The notes beneath the pieces were generated by a model that did no database searches, was not told the origin of the DNA, and saw nothing but the letters and a program-made list of their open reading frames with translations. Of a DNA stretch of 64,000 nucleotides, positions 40,718-50,957 are shown in pieces. The stretch covers positions 310,001-374,000 of the forward strand of contig NZ_PZJN01000009.1 in the NCBI RefSeq assembly GCF_003206695.1. Reading direction: 5' to 3'. The number at the start of each line of letters is the position of its first letter. Position 1 is the stretch's first letter. The translations under genes and the position numbers were made by a program. The stretch is from Salinicola halophyticus. GTDB taxonomy: Bacteria; Pseudomonadota; Gammaproteobacteria; Pseudomonadales; Halomonadaceae.

Positions 40718-42559
40718 CTATCGGTAGAACTGACGGAACCACTGCATGGCGTCGAACACCGCCGGGGAGAACTCGGCGTCCTCGATGGGATTTAGCTGCC
40801 GATCGACGATATTCCATTGGCCGGTGCCGTCGACCACGGTGATGCGCTCCGGCTCGATGATCCCGTAATCGATGTAGCTGCTGGACTGGACCCACGGGTG
40901 GTCGATGTCCGGCGCGAGCAGATCCTCGCCCTGGGCGTAGTCGGAGAGCGGATTGCGGCAGCCGAGCGCGTGACGCATCAGCATAGGCATGACATCGAGG
41001 TGACTGGTCATGCCCTCGACCTGCCCGGGCTCGACGCCGGGGCCGTTGACGACCAGCGGCACGTGGGTCTGTGGCGACGCGAAGTTGCTGTTGTGACCCC
41101 AGTAGTTCTTGCCGAAGTCGTTGAGGGACTGGCCGTGATCGGCGGTGACCACCAGCATGGTGTTGTCCCACTCGCCCTTGGCCTTGAGGTCGTCGATTAC
41201 CCGGCCGAGCAGTTCGTCGTCGTAGTGCACCGCATTGCGATGGCGGTTGAAGTAGGGCGTCGGGTCGGTATCCGGACCCAGATCGAGATAATCCATCCCT
41301 TTCACCGAAGGCTGATACGGTTGCTCGGCGTCGTCCGGCACGTCGTAGCCGTGGGGCGCGTCGTAGAACAGCATGCCGAACCAGGGCGAATCGTCTTCCT
41401 GCTCTTGCTGATCGACCCAGCTTAGCCAGTCCTCGGTCATCTGCCGGTCGCGGCCTGCCGGGGAGTCGCCCTGCGTGCTCAGTCGCAGTGGGTCGACCGA
41501 GGTGAAGATCGTGCGATCGAAGCCGACCCCATCGAGGCTGGCCGAGGAGAAGATGCCCATCGCGTAGTCCTGCTTCTGCAGCTGGGTGATCAACAGGGGC
41601 GGCGTCTGAGTATCGTCCAGATAGGCGTAGTAGTTGCCGGTGAGACCGTAGAACAGACTCATGGCACCGTTGCGGGTGGCGTTACCGCCACTGTAATGAT
41701 CGAGATAGCGTCGGCCGCTGTCGTTCAACGCGGCGTAGAGATTCGGCGTGTTCTTGGGGCCGTATTCGTCGGCGCGCCAGGAGTCGATCAGCACCACCAT
41801 GACATTGGGCTTGCTGCTGGGCTGGCAGCTCAGCGGATTCTTGGGCCAGTCGAGATTCTGCGCCTGCTTGGCGTTGGTATCGGCTCGCGCGGCACGGGCA
41901 GCGCGTGGGTCGAGCCAGCCATGGTCTTCCATGAAGCCCTTGGCGGTGGCCGGGAACAGCAGTGGATAGATACCCACCTGCTGGGTCACGCTACGCTGGT
42001 AGCGGGCATCGGCCACGATGTGCAGCGCATGGCTGCCGATCAGTGTCACCAGGATGATCCCGCAGGCGAGCCCCACCGGCAGGCGGCGACCGCGATGACT
42101 CACGATCAGGCGGCGGGCGATCCAGCCTTCGAGCGCCAGTGCCGCGACCACGCAACCTACGATCGCCACCCAGGTGGAGGCGGCAAAGCTGAAGATCTCG
42201 CCGTCCTTGTCGTTCAGGAACAGCGACACCATGAACGCATTCACGTGGAAGCGATACTGAGCATAGACGACCGTATCCAGCAGCAGTGCACTCAATCCCA
42301 GCGCCCCGAGGAGCATCGCCGGCAGCCATAGCCAGCGGGGCTTGAGCACCAGCGCCAGCACGGCGAGCGGCAGCCAGCCGAGCAGAATCAGCATGCCGAA
42401 GTGGCCGATCCAGGTCAGGATCAGATAGGCGATCCCCATGGCATCGTGCGGCATGGCCAGGTAGGGCGAATAGCGCAGCGCGATCAGCCAGACCAGGGGT
42501 AGTTGAAACAGGGCAAAGAGTAACGTGCTGCGCCAACGGCGCTTTAGCGTGTCATGCAT
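40718..42559 (-). CDS. LapC/YejM-like inner-membrane protein with alkaline-phosphatase-fold domain
   Basis: In E. coli YejM (LapC, PbgA) senses lipopolysaccharide and protects LpxC from FtsH via LapB. This 613-residue relative has five N-terminal membrane helices (to about 180), a linker and a periplasmic sulfatase-fold domain. Shared features include RFHVNAFMVSLFLND, SGGNATRNGAMSLFYGL (T295) and the tail YAQGEDLLAPDIDHPWV. D259 in VVLIDSWRADEYG and D474-H475 in VVTADHGQSLND are present, so the metal site may be intact. The ATG at 42557-42559 was chosen; the upstream frame is kdkA shadow. Confidence 0.82.
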   Translation of the reverse strand: MHDTLKRRWRSTLLFALFQLPLVWLIALRYSPYLAMPHDAMGIAYLILTWIGHFGMLILLGWLPLAVLALVLKPRWLWLPAMLLGALGLSALLLDTVVYAQYRFHVNAFMVSLFLNDKDGEIFSFAASTWVAIVGCVVAALALEGWIARRLIVSHRGRRLPVGLACGIILVTLIGSHALHIVADARYQRSVTQQVGIYPLLFPATAKGFMEDHGWLDPRAARAARADTNAKQAQNLDWPKNPLSCQPSSKPNVMVVLIDSWRADEYGPKNTPNLYAALNDSGRRYLDHYSGGNATRNGAMSLFYGLTGNYYAYLDDTQTPPLLITQLQKQDYAMGIFSSASLDGVGFDRTIFTSVDPLRLSTQGDSPAGRDRQMTEDWLSWVDQQEQEDDSPWFGMLFYDAPHGYDVPDDAEQPYQPSVKGMDYLDLGPDTDPTPYFNRHRNAVHYDDELLGRVIDDLKAKGEWDNTMLVVTADHGQSLNDFGKNYWGHNSNFASPQTHVPLVVNGPGVEPGQVEGMTSHLDVMPMLMRHALGCRNPLSDYAQGEDLLAPDIDHPWVQSSSYIDYGIIEPERITVVDGTGQWNIVDRQLNPIEDAEFSPAVFDAMQWFRQFYR

Positions 42560-42573
42560 GAACGGGAAGAGCC

Positions 42574-43308
42574 TTAGCGTGAAGGAGTGCCGGGCGCGCC
42601 ATGGTACCCCTCGACGACGAGATCGTAGGACGCTTGGGCACCCGTAGGCGAGAAACGCTCCAGGGAGCGCTTGAGCCGTGACAGGTTGCGCTGCCGCCAG
42701 GCACCTTGCGGGCGTAGTCGGCAGCGATCGAAATCTATCAGCCAAATCTTATCGTCGGCTGAAACGAGCAGATTGCGCGCGTTGAGATCGACATGATCGA
42801 GGCCCGCATCATGAAAGCGCCGAATGGTGGCGCCGACATCGGCGAGCAGCGCGGGCGAAGCCTCGGCCAGACGCTCAGCCAGCGCCTGGCTATTCGCCAG
42901 GCGCTCGGTGATCAGCGCGGCGCGATAGCTCGGGCCGTGACGCACCACGAGGGTCGCCACCGGTGCCGGTACCGGCAGGCCCTGTTCGAACAGGGCGCGC
43001 GTCAGGCGCATCTCGCGAAACCCGCGAGTGCGCTCGAGCCCGGTCCACAGATAGTCGGCCCGGCTGACTTTGGCCACCATGCCGCCGCGACGATAGGGCC
43101 GCAGCACCCATTGGTGCTCGTCGATCTCGAGAAACTGGCTCGCCCCGCGGCCCGGTGCCGAGCCGACCACCAGACCCCGTTCGGCCCAGGCGGCCGGATC
43201 CAGCCAGGCCTCACCGAACGCCGGCAGAATCGGCAGGTCGGGCTGAGCGAGACGCGTATCATCGTATAAGATGTGCGAGTCCCGATGGTGGTAGGTCGTG
43301 AGCGTCAT
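42574..43308 (-). CDS. kdkA: 3-deoxy-D-manno-octulosonic acid (Kdo) kinase
   Basis: KdkA phosphorylates Kdo in the inner core, a modification typical of organisms with a single Kdo such as Haemophilus and Vibrio. The 244-residue protein kinase-like fold shows the catalytic loop HDAGLDHVDLNARNLLV, the metal-binding IWLIDFDRCRLRP, and N-terminal LRPYRRGGMVAKVSRADYLWTGLERTR. The ATG at 43306-43308 was chosen, dropping 39 upstream codons. It is 14 bp ahead of the LapC-like gene. Together with WaaA this suggests a phosphorylated Kdo. Confidence 0.93.
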   Translation of the reverse strand: MTLTTYHHRDSHILYDDTRLAQPDLPILPAFGEAWLDPAAWAERGLVVGSAPGRGASQFLEIDEHQWVLRPYRRGGMVAKVSRADYLWTGLERTRGFREMRLTRALFEQGLPVPAPVATLVVRHGPSYRAALITERLANSQALAERLAEASPALLADVGATIRRFHDAGLDHVDLNARNLLVSADDKIWLIDFDRCRLRPQGAWRQRNLSRLKRSLERFSPTGAQASYDLVVEGYHGAPGTPSR

Positions 43309-43491
43309 GACCGGTCCTTGACGTTGGGCCGCAGCGGGATTGATACGTCGCCGGCCGGCGGAGAGACAGGATAGGCGACGACTGGCCGCCGGACGCATTG
43401 TAACCGGGCAAACCCGCCGCCGCATGTCGGGGGTTCACGCTGCTCGCATTCGTCGACCATTCGGGCATCATCGAACATCAAGGAAGCTTTC

Positions 43492-44631
43492 GTGACTGAA
43501 GATTCGCAAGTGCCGCTGGCCGTGATTGCCATTCGTCAGGTGGAAAAAAGCACCGGCGCCAGTCGCAACGCCTTCGAGCAAGCCGCGGCACTGAAAGCCC
43601 TGGGCTATCGGGTGGTGATTCTCGCCGAGCGCGGTCGGCGCGAGCTGGCGGAGGCGGCCGGTGCCGAGTTGATCCGGCTGAAACGCTGGCCGTTCAAGGG
43701 GCCCTTTCGGCGCTTCTGGTTCAACCGCCGGGTGCAGGCCTGGTGTCGTCGGCACCGGCCGGCGATGCTGGTCAGCCATGGTGATGTCGAAACGCCTGAC
43801 GTCGTCTACATGCACAACTGTGTGCACCTGGCCAGCCAGCGCATTCATGGCCGCGACTTGCCCGCGGGCCATGAAGTGGCGGCCATTCATGACCACGTGC
43901 TCGAGGGCGGTAAGTTTCGCCGGGTGGCGGTCAACTCGCGCATGATGGCGCAGGATCTTCGCACACGCTACGGCATCGACGACTCGCGAATCGAGATCAG
44001 CTACCCCGGCTACGACCCCGACGTCTTCAATCTCGAGCGCGCCTCGGCAGGCCGCGCGTCGCGCCGAGGCGAACTGGGCGTCGATGACGAGACCTGGCTG
44101 ATCGGGTTGATCACCTCCGGCAACTTCACCAAACGTAACGTGGCCGGCTTCGTCGAGATGGCCGCCGAGCTGGAACCGCGGCTGGCGGGAAAATGCCGAT
44201 TTCTGGTGGTCGGCAAGGACGATTTTTCGCCCTATCAGCGCCAGGCCGAGCAGGCGGGCGTTGCCGAGCGCTTTATCTGGCGCACCACGGTCAGTGACGT
44301 CGAGACACTCTACGGCGCGTTGGATGTGTTCGTGCTGCCGGCCCATATCGAGGAGTTCGGCCGCGTCTCGCTCGAGGCCATGGCCTGCGGCACGCCGGTG
44401 TTGCTGTCGTCCACCACCGGCGCCGCCGAGCTGCTCGAAACCGACCACGCCGACCTGATTCTGGAGAGTCGGGATACCCAGGCCTGGGTGGCGCGTCTCG
44501 AAGGAATGCTGGAAGCGTCCGATGTCAAAGCCCTGGGGCTGACGCTCTCGCGGTTGGTGGGTGATTACTCCTACCGCTGTCAGAACGAGAAGTTGAGGCA
44601 TTCCTTCCTGACGTTGACGGCCGCTGACTGA
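43492..44631 (+). CDS. Family GT4 glycosyltransferase
   Basis: This 379-residue glycosyltransferase starts at a GTG behind AAGGAAG. It has VAIRQVEKSTGASRNAFEQAAALKALGYRVVI-type N-terminal features (beginning with QVEKSTGASRNAFEQ), a nucleotide domain starting GLITSGNFTKRNVAGFVEMA, and the EX7E motif in EEFGRVSLEAMACGTPVLL near 285-303. It is divergent from kdkA and convergent with the next gene, with 6 bp between stop codons. Its place in core assembly is inferred from location. Confidence 0.84.
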   Translation: MTEDSQVPLAVIAIRQVEKSTGASRNAFEQAAALKALGYRVVILAERGRRELAEAAGAELIRLKRWPFKGPFRRFWFNRRVQAWCRRHRPAMLVSHGDVETPDVVYMHNCVHLASQRIHGRDLPAGHEVAAIHDHVLEGGKFRRVAVNSRMMAQDLRTRYGIDDSRIEISYPGYDPDVFNLERASAGRASRRGELGVDDETWLIGLITSGNFTKRNVAGFVEMAAELEPRLAGKCRFLVVGKDDFSPYQRQAEQAGVAERFIWRTTVSDVETLYGALDVFVLPAHIEEFGRVSLEAMACGTPVLLSSTTGAAELLETDHADLILESRDTQAWVARLEGMLEASDVKALGLTLSRLVGDYSYRCQNEKLRHSFLTLTAAD

Positions 44632-44637
44632 TCTCGC

Positions 44638-45960
44638 TCAACGCAGTTGTGCATTGAAGAATTCGGCCAGCGACTCGACGTAGCGTTCCAGGGTGTAGTC
44701 GCGTGCCACCTGTTCCCGGGCTCTCGTTGCGATCTGGCGTCGCAGTCGCGGATTCTCGGCCCAGGCCAGTAGTGTCTCGGCAATGGCTTCCGGGTCGAGC
44801 ACCTTGGCTTGCACGAGATCATCCTGATCGGGTGAGTAGACTTCCCTCGGGCCCAGGAGGCAGGCATCCCCGTACTTCCGCAGCACTTCGCGTGGGCGCG
44901 TCGGCTCGAGAATCGCCCCGTTGCGTGGGTCCAGAATGGATTCCGGCAGGCCATCGATGTTGCCCACCACGGTTGGGAGTCCATGGGCCACGGCCTCTTG
45001 TACGACGTTACCGAAAGGCTCCCGCCAGGAGGGGCAGACAAAGGCGTCCAACTGCGAGTAGAACCCCGACATGTCTGCCACCGGGCCACAGAACGTCACG
45101 CTCTCCTCGAGCTGCCAGCGGTGTGTCCATTCTCTCAGGACGGGTTCGAGCGGCCCCTGACCGGCGATCCATAGCTCTGCGGCCGGGAAACGTGGCTTGA
45201 GCGCCCGTAGTGTCTCGAGGGCGATCATCGGCGCTTTCAGTCCCTGTAGGCGCCCGGCGAAGCCGAGGCGAAAACGGCCCTCGGGGTGCTCCGAGGCCAG
45301 CGCCGGCAGATCGATAGCGTTGTTGAGCGTCTTCGAGGGTAGCTCGGGATCGAGGCCCCACTTGAGTTGCAGAATGCGGTGGGCCGCCCGCGAGATCCCC
45401 AGCACGCCGGAGAGCCTCTCGATGTAACGCCTCAAGCTGGGATCATCCTTCGCCAGCCAGGCGCTACCGCGCTCGAAATGATAGATAGGGATATCCCGGG
45501 GTAGCGTCAGCGGGTGTCGCGAGATCTTGTTCCAGACCAGCAGGGCCTCGGGCGCCAGTTCGCGCAGTAACCGCTGCTGATAGGTACTGCGAAGGTTTCC
45601 CAGCGTCGGCAACTTGAGCCCTTTCGGCCCCTTGATGCCATGCAGCCGGTTCTCGAGCCCCCGAAAATAGTGATCGAGATAAGGATGGATGCCATTGGTC
45701 TGCAGCAGTACGTGGCTGTCGTCGCGTCGAGCGCTACAGTCGAAAAAGCGTGAAAAATAACGCTCGACCCCACCCAGATTCTTGAGGCTGACCAGATGGG
45801 CGATACGACAGGGGATGATGTCGGGGTCGCTGTCGGAAGCGGTGGCGGAGGTAATATGACTTTCCTCGTCATCATTCGTGGACTTCGGATCTTCGAATTC
45901 TGATCTTCGAACCTCCTGATCGGGGCCACTATACCGCCTGTTCGTGGCGCTGCGGGTCAT
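44638..45960 (-). CDS. Family GT4 glycosyltransferase
   Basis: This 440-residue glycosyltransferase has a charged 48-residue N-terminal extension before the real domain start IPCRIAHLVSLKNLGGVERYFSRFF. The nucleotide domain starts FRLGFAGRLQGLKAPMIALETL, and the motif region is REPFGNVVQEAVAHGLPTVVGNIDGLPE. The ATG at 45958-45960 follows GGAAG; a start further in is possible given the unusual extension. Its codon use looks slightly less GC-biased than neighbours, by eye only. Confidence 0.82.
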   Translation of the reverse strand: MTRSATNRRYSGPDQEVRRSEFEDPKSTNDDEESHITSATASDSDPDIIPCRIAHLVSLKNLGGVERYFSRFFDCSARRDDSHVLLQTNGIHPYLDHYFRGLENRLHGIKGPKGLKLPTLGNLRSTYQQRLLRELAPEALLVWNKISRHPLTLPRDIPIYHFERGSAWLAKDDPSLRRYIERLSGVLGISRAAHRILQLKWGLDPELPSKTLNNAIDLPALASEHPEGRFRLGFAGRLQGLKAPMIALETLRALKPRFPAAELWIAGQGPLEPVLREWTHRWQLEESVTFCGPVADMSGFYSQLDAFVCPSWREPFGNVVQEAVAHGLPTVVGNIDGLPESILDPRNGAILEPTRPREVLRKYGDACLLGPREVYSPDQDDLVQAKVLDPEAIAETLLAWAENPRLRRQIATRAREQVARDYTLERYVESLAEFFNAQLR

Positions 45961-46017
45961 CGTCGGTCAACTTCCGTTAGAATGGGCGTTTCACTCAATG
46001 GGAAGTCGGTCAGGCCC

Positions 46018-47118
46018 ATGAAGCATTCTCTGCCAGAGCGCCCGCGACACATCGGCATCCTGCGCCTTTCCGCGCTGGGCGACGTCTGCAATCTGGTCCC
46101 CACGGTGCGCGCGCTGCAGCGCCAGTGGCCCGAGGCCCGTATTACCTGGATCGTCGGCAAGGCAGAATACGGCCTGCTCAGCGGGCTCGATGGTGTCGAT
46201 CTGGTGATCTATGACAAGGCCACCGGTCTGGCCGGCATGCGCGAGATATGGCGTCAGTTTAGGGACACTCGCTTCGACGTGCTGCTGCACATGCAGCAGG
46301 CGCTGCGCGCAAGCGTGCTGTCGCTGGGTCTCAAGTGCGACGTGCGCGTGGGTTACGACAAGGCGCGAGCCAAGGATTGGCAGCACTGGTTCACGCATCG
46401 CCAGCTGGCGGTGCATCCGCGGGCGCATGTGCTCGAATCGTTCATGGATTTCGCCCGGCTGCTGGGTGTCGAGGACACGCGCCTCGACTGGTCGTTGCCG
46501 GTACCCGACGCTGCCTATGAAGAAGCGCGTCAGTTGACCGGCGATCAGGCCTATCTGGTCATCAGCCCGTGTGCCAATCCGCGTCTGCGCAATTTTCGCA
46601 ACTGGTCGGCGGAAGGTTATGCGGCGGTCATCGAACATGCCTGGCAACGCCACGGCTTGAAGACCGTCATGAGTGGCGGCGGTAGCCCCCTGGAGCGTGA
46701 CATGGGCGAGCAGATTCGACGCCTGTGTCCGAACGTCGAAATCATCGATGCCATCGGCCGGACTTCGCTCAAGGGCTTGCTGGCGCTGCTCGATCGCGCC
46801 CGCGTCGTGATCGCGCCGGACTCCGGCCCGGTCCACATGGCCAACGCGCTGAAAACGCCGACGCTCGGGCTCTACGCCACCACCAATCCGGACCGCGCGG
46901 CGCCCTATTGCTGGCGAGACCATGTCGTCAATCGCTACCCTGACGCCGTACGCCGCTACCTGAACAAATCCGTCGAGACCGTCACCTGGGGCACGCGGGT
47001 GCGCCACGCCGATGCCATGGCGCTGATCACGCTGGAAGACGTGGTCGAGCACCTGGATCGACTGCTGGCCGATACCGCTGCGCCTGGCGAGGACGACGCG
47101 CTGGAGTCACGAGGATGA
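46018..47118 (+). CDS. Family GT9 heptosyltransferase, WaaC-like
   Basis: This 366-residue ADP-heptose-dependent transferase begins [37 protein letters not shown], the GT9 fingerprint, and has [35 protein letters not shown] for donor binding. With waaF at 31430 it gives the two inner-core heptosyltransferases, so it is probably heptosyltransferase I, though heptosyltransferase III/IV types look similar. It overlaps hldE by 4 bp (ATGA). The ATG at 46018 gives a normal N-terminus. Confidence 0.85.
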   Translation: MKHSLPERPRHIGILRLSALGDVCNLVPTVRALQRQWPEARITWIVGKAEYGLLSGLDGVDLVIYDKATGLAGMREIWRQFRDTRFDVLLHMQQALRASVLSLGLKCDVRVGYDKARAKDWQHWFTHRQLAVHPRAHVLESFMDFARLLGVEDTRLDWSLPVPDAAYEEARQLTGDQAYLVISPCANPRLRNFRNWSAEGYAAVIEHAWQRHGLKTVMSGGGSPLERDMGEQIRRLCPNVEIIDAIGRTSLKGLLALLDRARVVIAPDSGPVHMANALKTPTLGLYATTNPDRAAPYCWRDHVVNRYPDAVRRYLNKSVETVTWGTRVRHADAMALITLEDVVEHLDRLLADTAAPGEDDALESRG

Positions 47119-48545
47119 AAGTCGACCTTTCGCAACTGGAGCACGCCCGCCTGCTGGTGGTTGGCGACGTGATGCTGGATCGCTACTGGCACGGCGGCAC
47201 GTCGCGCATTTCCCCGGAGGCCCCGGTGCCGGTGGTCAAGGTGGAAGATGCCGATGATCGTCCGGGCGGGGCGGCCAACGTGGCGCTCAACATCGCTTCG
47301 CTGGGCGGGCGGGCGAGCCTCGCCGGCGTTGTCGGCGACGACGACAACGCCGGTCATCTGGAGCGCGCGCTGGAAGCGGCCAATGTGAGTGCTTACTTCC
47401 AGCGCAGTGGCGATGTGCCGACGATCACCAAGCTGCGAGTCATGAGTCGCAACCAGCAGCTCATCCGTCTCGACTTCGAGTCGCCGCTGTGGAACGTCGA
47501 TACCGCGCCGTTGATCGAGAAGGTCCAGGCAGCGCTGGGCGACGCGGACGTGGTGATCCTGTCCGACTACGGCAAGGGCAGTCTCAATCGGGTCGAGACG
47601 CTGATCGCCGCCGCCCGCGCCGCCGGCAAGCGAGTGCTGGTCGATCCCAAGGGCGGCGATTTCAGTCGCTATCGCGGCGCCAGCGTGATCACTCCCAACC
47701 TGACAGAGTTCGAGGCGATCGTCGGGCCCTGCCACGATGATGCGCAGCTGGCCGCGAAGGGCGAGCAGCTGCGTGCCGATCTGGAACTCGAAGCGCTGCT
47801 GGTGACCCGCAGCGAACGCGGCATGACGCTGATTCGTGAGGGCCACCCGCCGCTGCATCTGCCGACGCATGCGCGCGAAGTCTTCGACGTGACCGGCGCC
47901 GGCGACACCGTGATCGGCGTGCTGGGTCTGGCGCTGGCGGCAGGCCACGGCTTTGGCGAGGCGGTGATGCTGGCCAACCTGGCCGCCGGCCTGGTGGTGG
48001 CCAAGCCCGGCACCGCGGTGCTGTCGGTGGCGGAACTCTACACCGCGCTGCACGGCGACAGCCTCGCCGAGTACGGCGTCATCGAGGAAGCCGCGCTCGT
48101 CGCGGCCGTGCGGGCGGCCCAGGCGCGCGGCGAACGCGTGGTGATGACCAACGGCTGCTTCGACATTCTGCACGCCGGTCACGTCGCCTATCTCGAACAG
48201 GCCAAGCGCCTCGGCGATCGGCTGATCGTCGCGGTCAACGATGATGCCTCGGTGGCTCGGCTCAAGGGCCCCAAGCGGCCGATCAATACCTTGGCGCGGC
48301 GCTCGCAGGTGCTGGCCGGATTGGCGGCCGTCGACTGGGTCGTCCCGTTCGGCGAAGACACGCCGGCGCGGCTGATCGAGGCGATTCTGCCGGATCGGCT
48401 GGTCAAGGGCGGCGACTATCGGCCCGAGGCTATCGCCGGCGGCGAGGCGGTGATCGCCAACGGTGGCGAGGTTCTGGTCCTCGGCTTCGAGGATGGGGTG
48501 TCGACCACCACCATGATCGACACCATTCTCGACCGCGAGCGCTGA
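47115..48545 (+). CDS. hldE: Bifunctional heptose 7-phosphate kinase / heptose 1-phosphate adenylyltransferase
   Basis: HldE carries out two steps of ADP-heptose synthesis. The 476-residue protein joins an N-terminal ribokinase-type kinase ([26 protein letters not shown], catalytic D264 in [11 protein letters not shown]) to a C-terminal nucleotidyltransferase with [20 protein letters not shown] (T345-H356) and [10 protein letters not shown]. Both active sites look complete. It is coupled to the upstream heptosyltransferase and 6 bp ahead of waaA, so donor synthesis and core transfer share an operon. Confidence 0.97.
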   Translation: MKVDLSQLEHARLLVVGDVMLDRYWHGGTSRISPEAPVPVVKVEDADDRPGGAANVALNIASLGGRASLAGVVGDDDNAGHLERALEAANVSAYFQRSGDVPTITKLRVMSRNQQLIRLDFESPLWNVDTAPLIEKVQAALGDADVVILSDYGKGSLNRVETLIAAARAAGKRVLVDPKGGDFSRYRGASVITPNLTEFEAIVGPCHDDAQLAAKGEQLRADLELEALLVTRSERGMTLIREGHPPLHLPTHAREVFDVTGAGDTVIGVLGLALAAGHGFGEAVMLANLAAGLVVAKPGTAVLSVAELYTALHGDSLAEYGVIEEAALVAAVRAAQARGERVVMTNGCFDILHAGHVAYLEQAKRLGDRLIVAVNDDASVARLKGPKRPINTLARRSQVLAGLAAVDWVVPFGEDTPARLIEAILPDRLVKGGDYRPEAIAGGEAVIANGGEVLVLGFEDGVSTTTMIDTILDRER

Positions 48546-48551
48546 TCGTCG

Positions 48552-49847
48552 ATGCGCTCTCGGCTTGGAGTGACGCCGCGGCTCGCCCGCTGGCTCTATA
48601 CGTTGACGATCTATCTGCTGTCGCCCCTGATATGGTGGCGAGTGTGGCGTGAGTGGGCACCCACTCACCCGCGGCGTGAGCGACTCGGACTCATTGGGGT
48701 TAGCGGCGATCGCCCCCGTCTCTGGCTGCACGCGGCCTCGGTGGGCGAAGTCGTCACGGCCACGCCGTTGATCCGGGCGCTGCTCGATGATCATCCCGAT
48801 CACGACCTGGTCGTCACCACCATGACCGCCACCGGCGCCGAACGCGTGCGCCAGACCTTCGGCGACCGCGTCTCCCACCATTTCCTGCCACTGGATTTTC
48901 CCGGTAGCGCGCGGCGATTCATCACCCGCTTGAAGCCACGTCTGGCGATCGTCGCCGAGACCGAACTCTGGCCCAATCTGCTGGCCACCTGTCAGCGCCG
49001 TAACGTACCGGTGGTGGTCGCCAACGGGCGCCTGAGTGCCGGCGCGTTCCGCCTCTATCGGCGTTTCGGCGCGTTGAGCCGCGGCATGCTCGAGACGATC
49101 GCCTGGATCGGCGCCAAATCCGCTGTCGATAGTGAGCGCTTCCAGACGCTCGGGGCTTTGCCGTCGCGGGTGGCGGTGACCGGGGCGTTGAAGTTCGATC
49201 TCGATGTGGACGATGCCACCCGTGAGGCCAGCCGGGGGCTACGGGCGAGCTGGGGCGCGCGGCCGGTGTGGGTCGCGGGCTCCATTCATCCGGGAGAAGA
49301 CGAACAGATACTCGAGGCGCACGCGGTGCTCAGGCGTCACCTTCCCGCCGCGCTGCTGGTTCTGGTACCGCGCCATCCGCAACGCTTCGAGGAGGTCTAC
49401 GCTCGCTGTCTCGACGCTGGCGAGGCGGTGCTGCGGTTGAGCGCCCGGCCAACGCTGACCGATGCAACGACACTGCTGCTGGGCGACACCATGGGCGATC
49501 TGATGAAGCTCTACGGCTGTGCCGATATTGCTTTCGTCGGCGGGTCGCTCACGCCGATCGGGGGGCATAACCTGCTCGAGCCGGCGGCGCTGGGTGTCGC
49601 GGTGGTCAGCGGTCCGTATCTGGACAACCTGCGCGAGATTGCCGACACCCTGGCGCAGAGCGACGCGCGGGTCGAGGTCGAAGACGGCCAGGCGCTGGGC
49701 GAGGCGCTCGTGGCGTTGCTGAGCGACGACGAGCGCCGTCATCGGTTGGGTGAAGCGGGGCGGGCGGTGGTCGCCGCCAATCGCGGGGCGCTCGCCCGGA
49801 CTCGCCGAGCGATCACCGCACAACTGGCGGCATCAACCGAGCATTAG
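48552..49847 (+). CDS. waaA: Kdo transferase
   Basis: WaaA (KdtA) transfers Kdo from CMP-Kdo to lipid IVA at the inner membrane. The 431-residue GT30 protein has an N-terminal membrane segment (LYTLTIYLLSPLIWWRVW), the LWLHAASVGEVVTATPLI motif with the conserved glutamate near residue 66, VAETELWPNLL and the C-terminal FVGGSLTPIGGHNLLEPAALGVAVV. It ends 4 bp from a convergent dehydrogenase gene. With kdkA present, it may be a single-Kdo transferase, which sequence alone does not prove. Confidence 0.96.
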   Translation: MRSRLGVTPRLARWLYTLTIYLLSPLIWWRVWREWAPTHPRRERLGLIGVSGDRPRLWLHAASVGEVVTATPLIRALLDDHPDHDLVVTTMTATGAERVRQTFGDRVSHHFLPLDFPGSARRFITRLKPRLAIVAETELWPNLLATCQRRNVPVVVANGRLSAGAFRLYRRFGALSRGMLETIAWIGAKSAVDSERFQTLGALPSRVAVTGALKFDLDVDDATREASRGLRASWGARPVWVAGSIHPGEDEQILEAHAVLRRHLPAALLVLVPRHPQRFEEVYARCLDAGEAVLRLSARPTLTDATTLLLGDTMGDLMKLYGCADIAFVGGSLTPIGGHNLLEPAALGVAVVSGPYLDNLREIADTLAQSDARVEVEDGQALGEALVALLSDDERRHRLGEAGRAVVAANRGALARTRRAITAQLAASTEH

Positions 49848-49851
49848 AATT

Positions 49852-50865
49852 CTAGAATCCTTCCAGCACGATCTTGCCTCTGGCGCGGCCACTTTCGATC
49901 AGGATGTGCGCCTTCTTGAGATTGGCCGCGTTGATCGGACCCATCGTCTCGGTCAGGGTGGTCCGGATGCGGCCGTCGTCGATCAGTCCGGCGACGCGAT
50001 TCAGCAACTCACCCTGTTCCCCCATGTCCGGGGTCTGGAACAGCGAGCGGGTGTACATCAGCTCCCAGTGAACCGAAATGGCCTTGCGCTTGAAATCGTT
50101 GATGACGAAGTTTTCGGGATCATCGATCAGGCCGTATCGGCCCTGCGGCGCCATCAACTCGACGACTTCATCCTGATGGAGCTGGCTCTGGGTGGTGGAG
50201 AACACGAACCCCGGCGCGCCCAGGCCCAGCTGTTCGACCTGAGCGGCGAGCGGTTGGCCATGATCGATGACCGCGTGCGCGCCGAGGCTCTCGACCCAGT
50301 CACGGGTCTCCGGGCGTGACGCGGTGGCGATGACGGTCATGTCGGTGAGGGCACGCAGCAGTTGAATGGCGATCGACCCGACGCCACCGGCGCCACCGAT
50401 GATGAGAATGGCGTTGGCGGCGCCGACGACCGGACGCTCGATCTCCAGCCGATCGAACAGCATCTCCCAGGCGGTTATCGTGGTCAGCGGCAGGGCGGCG
50501 GCTTCGGCGAACCCCAGCGTCTTCGGCTTGTGGCCGACCAGGCGCTCGTCCACCAGATGGAATTCGCTATTGGTGCCGGGGCGGGTAAGTTCGCCGGCAT
50601 ACCAAACTTCGTCGCCAGGTTCGAAGCCGTCGACGTCATCGCCAACCGCCTTGACGATGCCCGCCGCGTCCCAACCCAGCACTTTCCACTCGCCCGGCTC
50701 CGGCGATGCGCTCGCGCGGATCTTGGTATCGATCGGATTGACCGATATCGCCTTGATTTCGACCAGCAGGTCGCGGCCTTCAGGCGTGGGCATCTCGCGT
50801 TCGATATCGACCAGTGAATCGGCGCGGTTGATCTCGCCCGGGGTCTCGTAAGCGACAGCTTTCAT
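49852..50865 (-). CDS. Zinc-type alcohol dehydrogenase-like oxidoreductase (quinone reductase family)
   Basis: This 337-residue medium-chain dehydrogenase/reductase binds NADPH through IIGGAGGVGSIAIQLLRAL near 150-170. It starts MKAVAYETPGEINRADSLVDIE and has DLLVEIKAISVNPIDTKIR and WDAAGIVKAVGDDVDGFEPGDEVWYAG. The cysteine and histidine zinc ligands of true alcohol dehydrogenases are missing, so it is probably a quinone or enone reductase. The ATG at 50863-50865 follows GAGGAAG. It is divergent from an HxlR regulator, which likely controls it. Confidence 0.9.
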   Translation of the reverse strand: MKAVAYETPGEINRADSLVDIEREMPTPEGRDLLVEIKAISVNPIDTKIRASASPEPGEWKVLGWDAAGIVKAVGDDVDGFEPGDEVWYAGELTRPGTNSEFHLVDERLVGHKPKTLGFAEAAALPLTTITAWEMLFDRLEIERPVVGAANAILIIGGAGGVGSIAIQLLRALTDMTVIATASRPETRDWVESLGAHAVIDHGQPLAAQVEQLGLGAPGFVFSTTQSQLHQDEVVELMAPQGRYGLIDDPENFVINDFKRKAISVHWELMYTRSLFQTPDMGEQGELLNRVAGLIDDGRIRTTLTETMGPINAANLKKAHILIESGRARGKIVLEGF

Positions 50866-50957
50866 TTCGGTTCTTCCTCTGATTGACGATTGTGCCTCTC
50901 GTGCCTCGATCATAGAGTAAGGGCTTCGATGTGTGATACGCACAAAAACCGCCGGTA

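Noticed and set aside
42239-42253. parS-like core TTCACGTGGAA inside the LapC-like gene
   Set aside because: Only the central part matches; the outer bases do not, and it is within coding sequence.
46956-48881. 641-codon antisense frame over hldE and waaA
   Set aside because: Both sense genes are certain; the antisense product has no family features.
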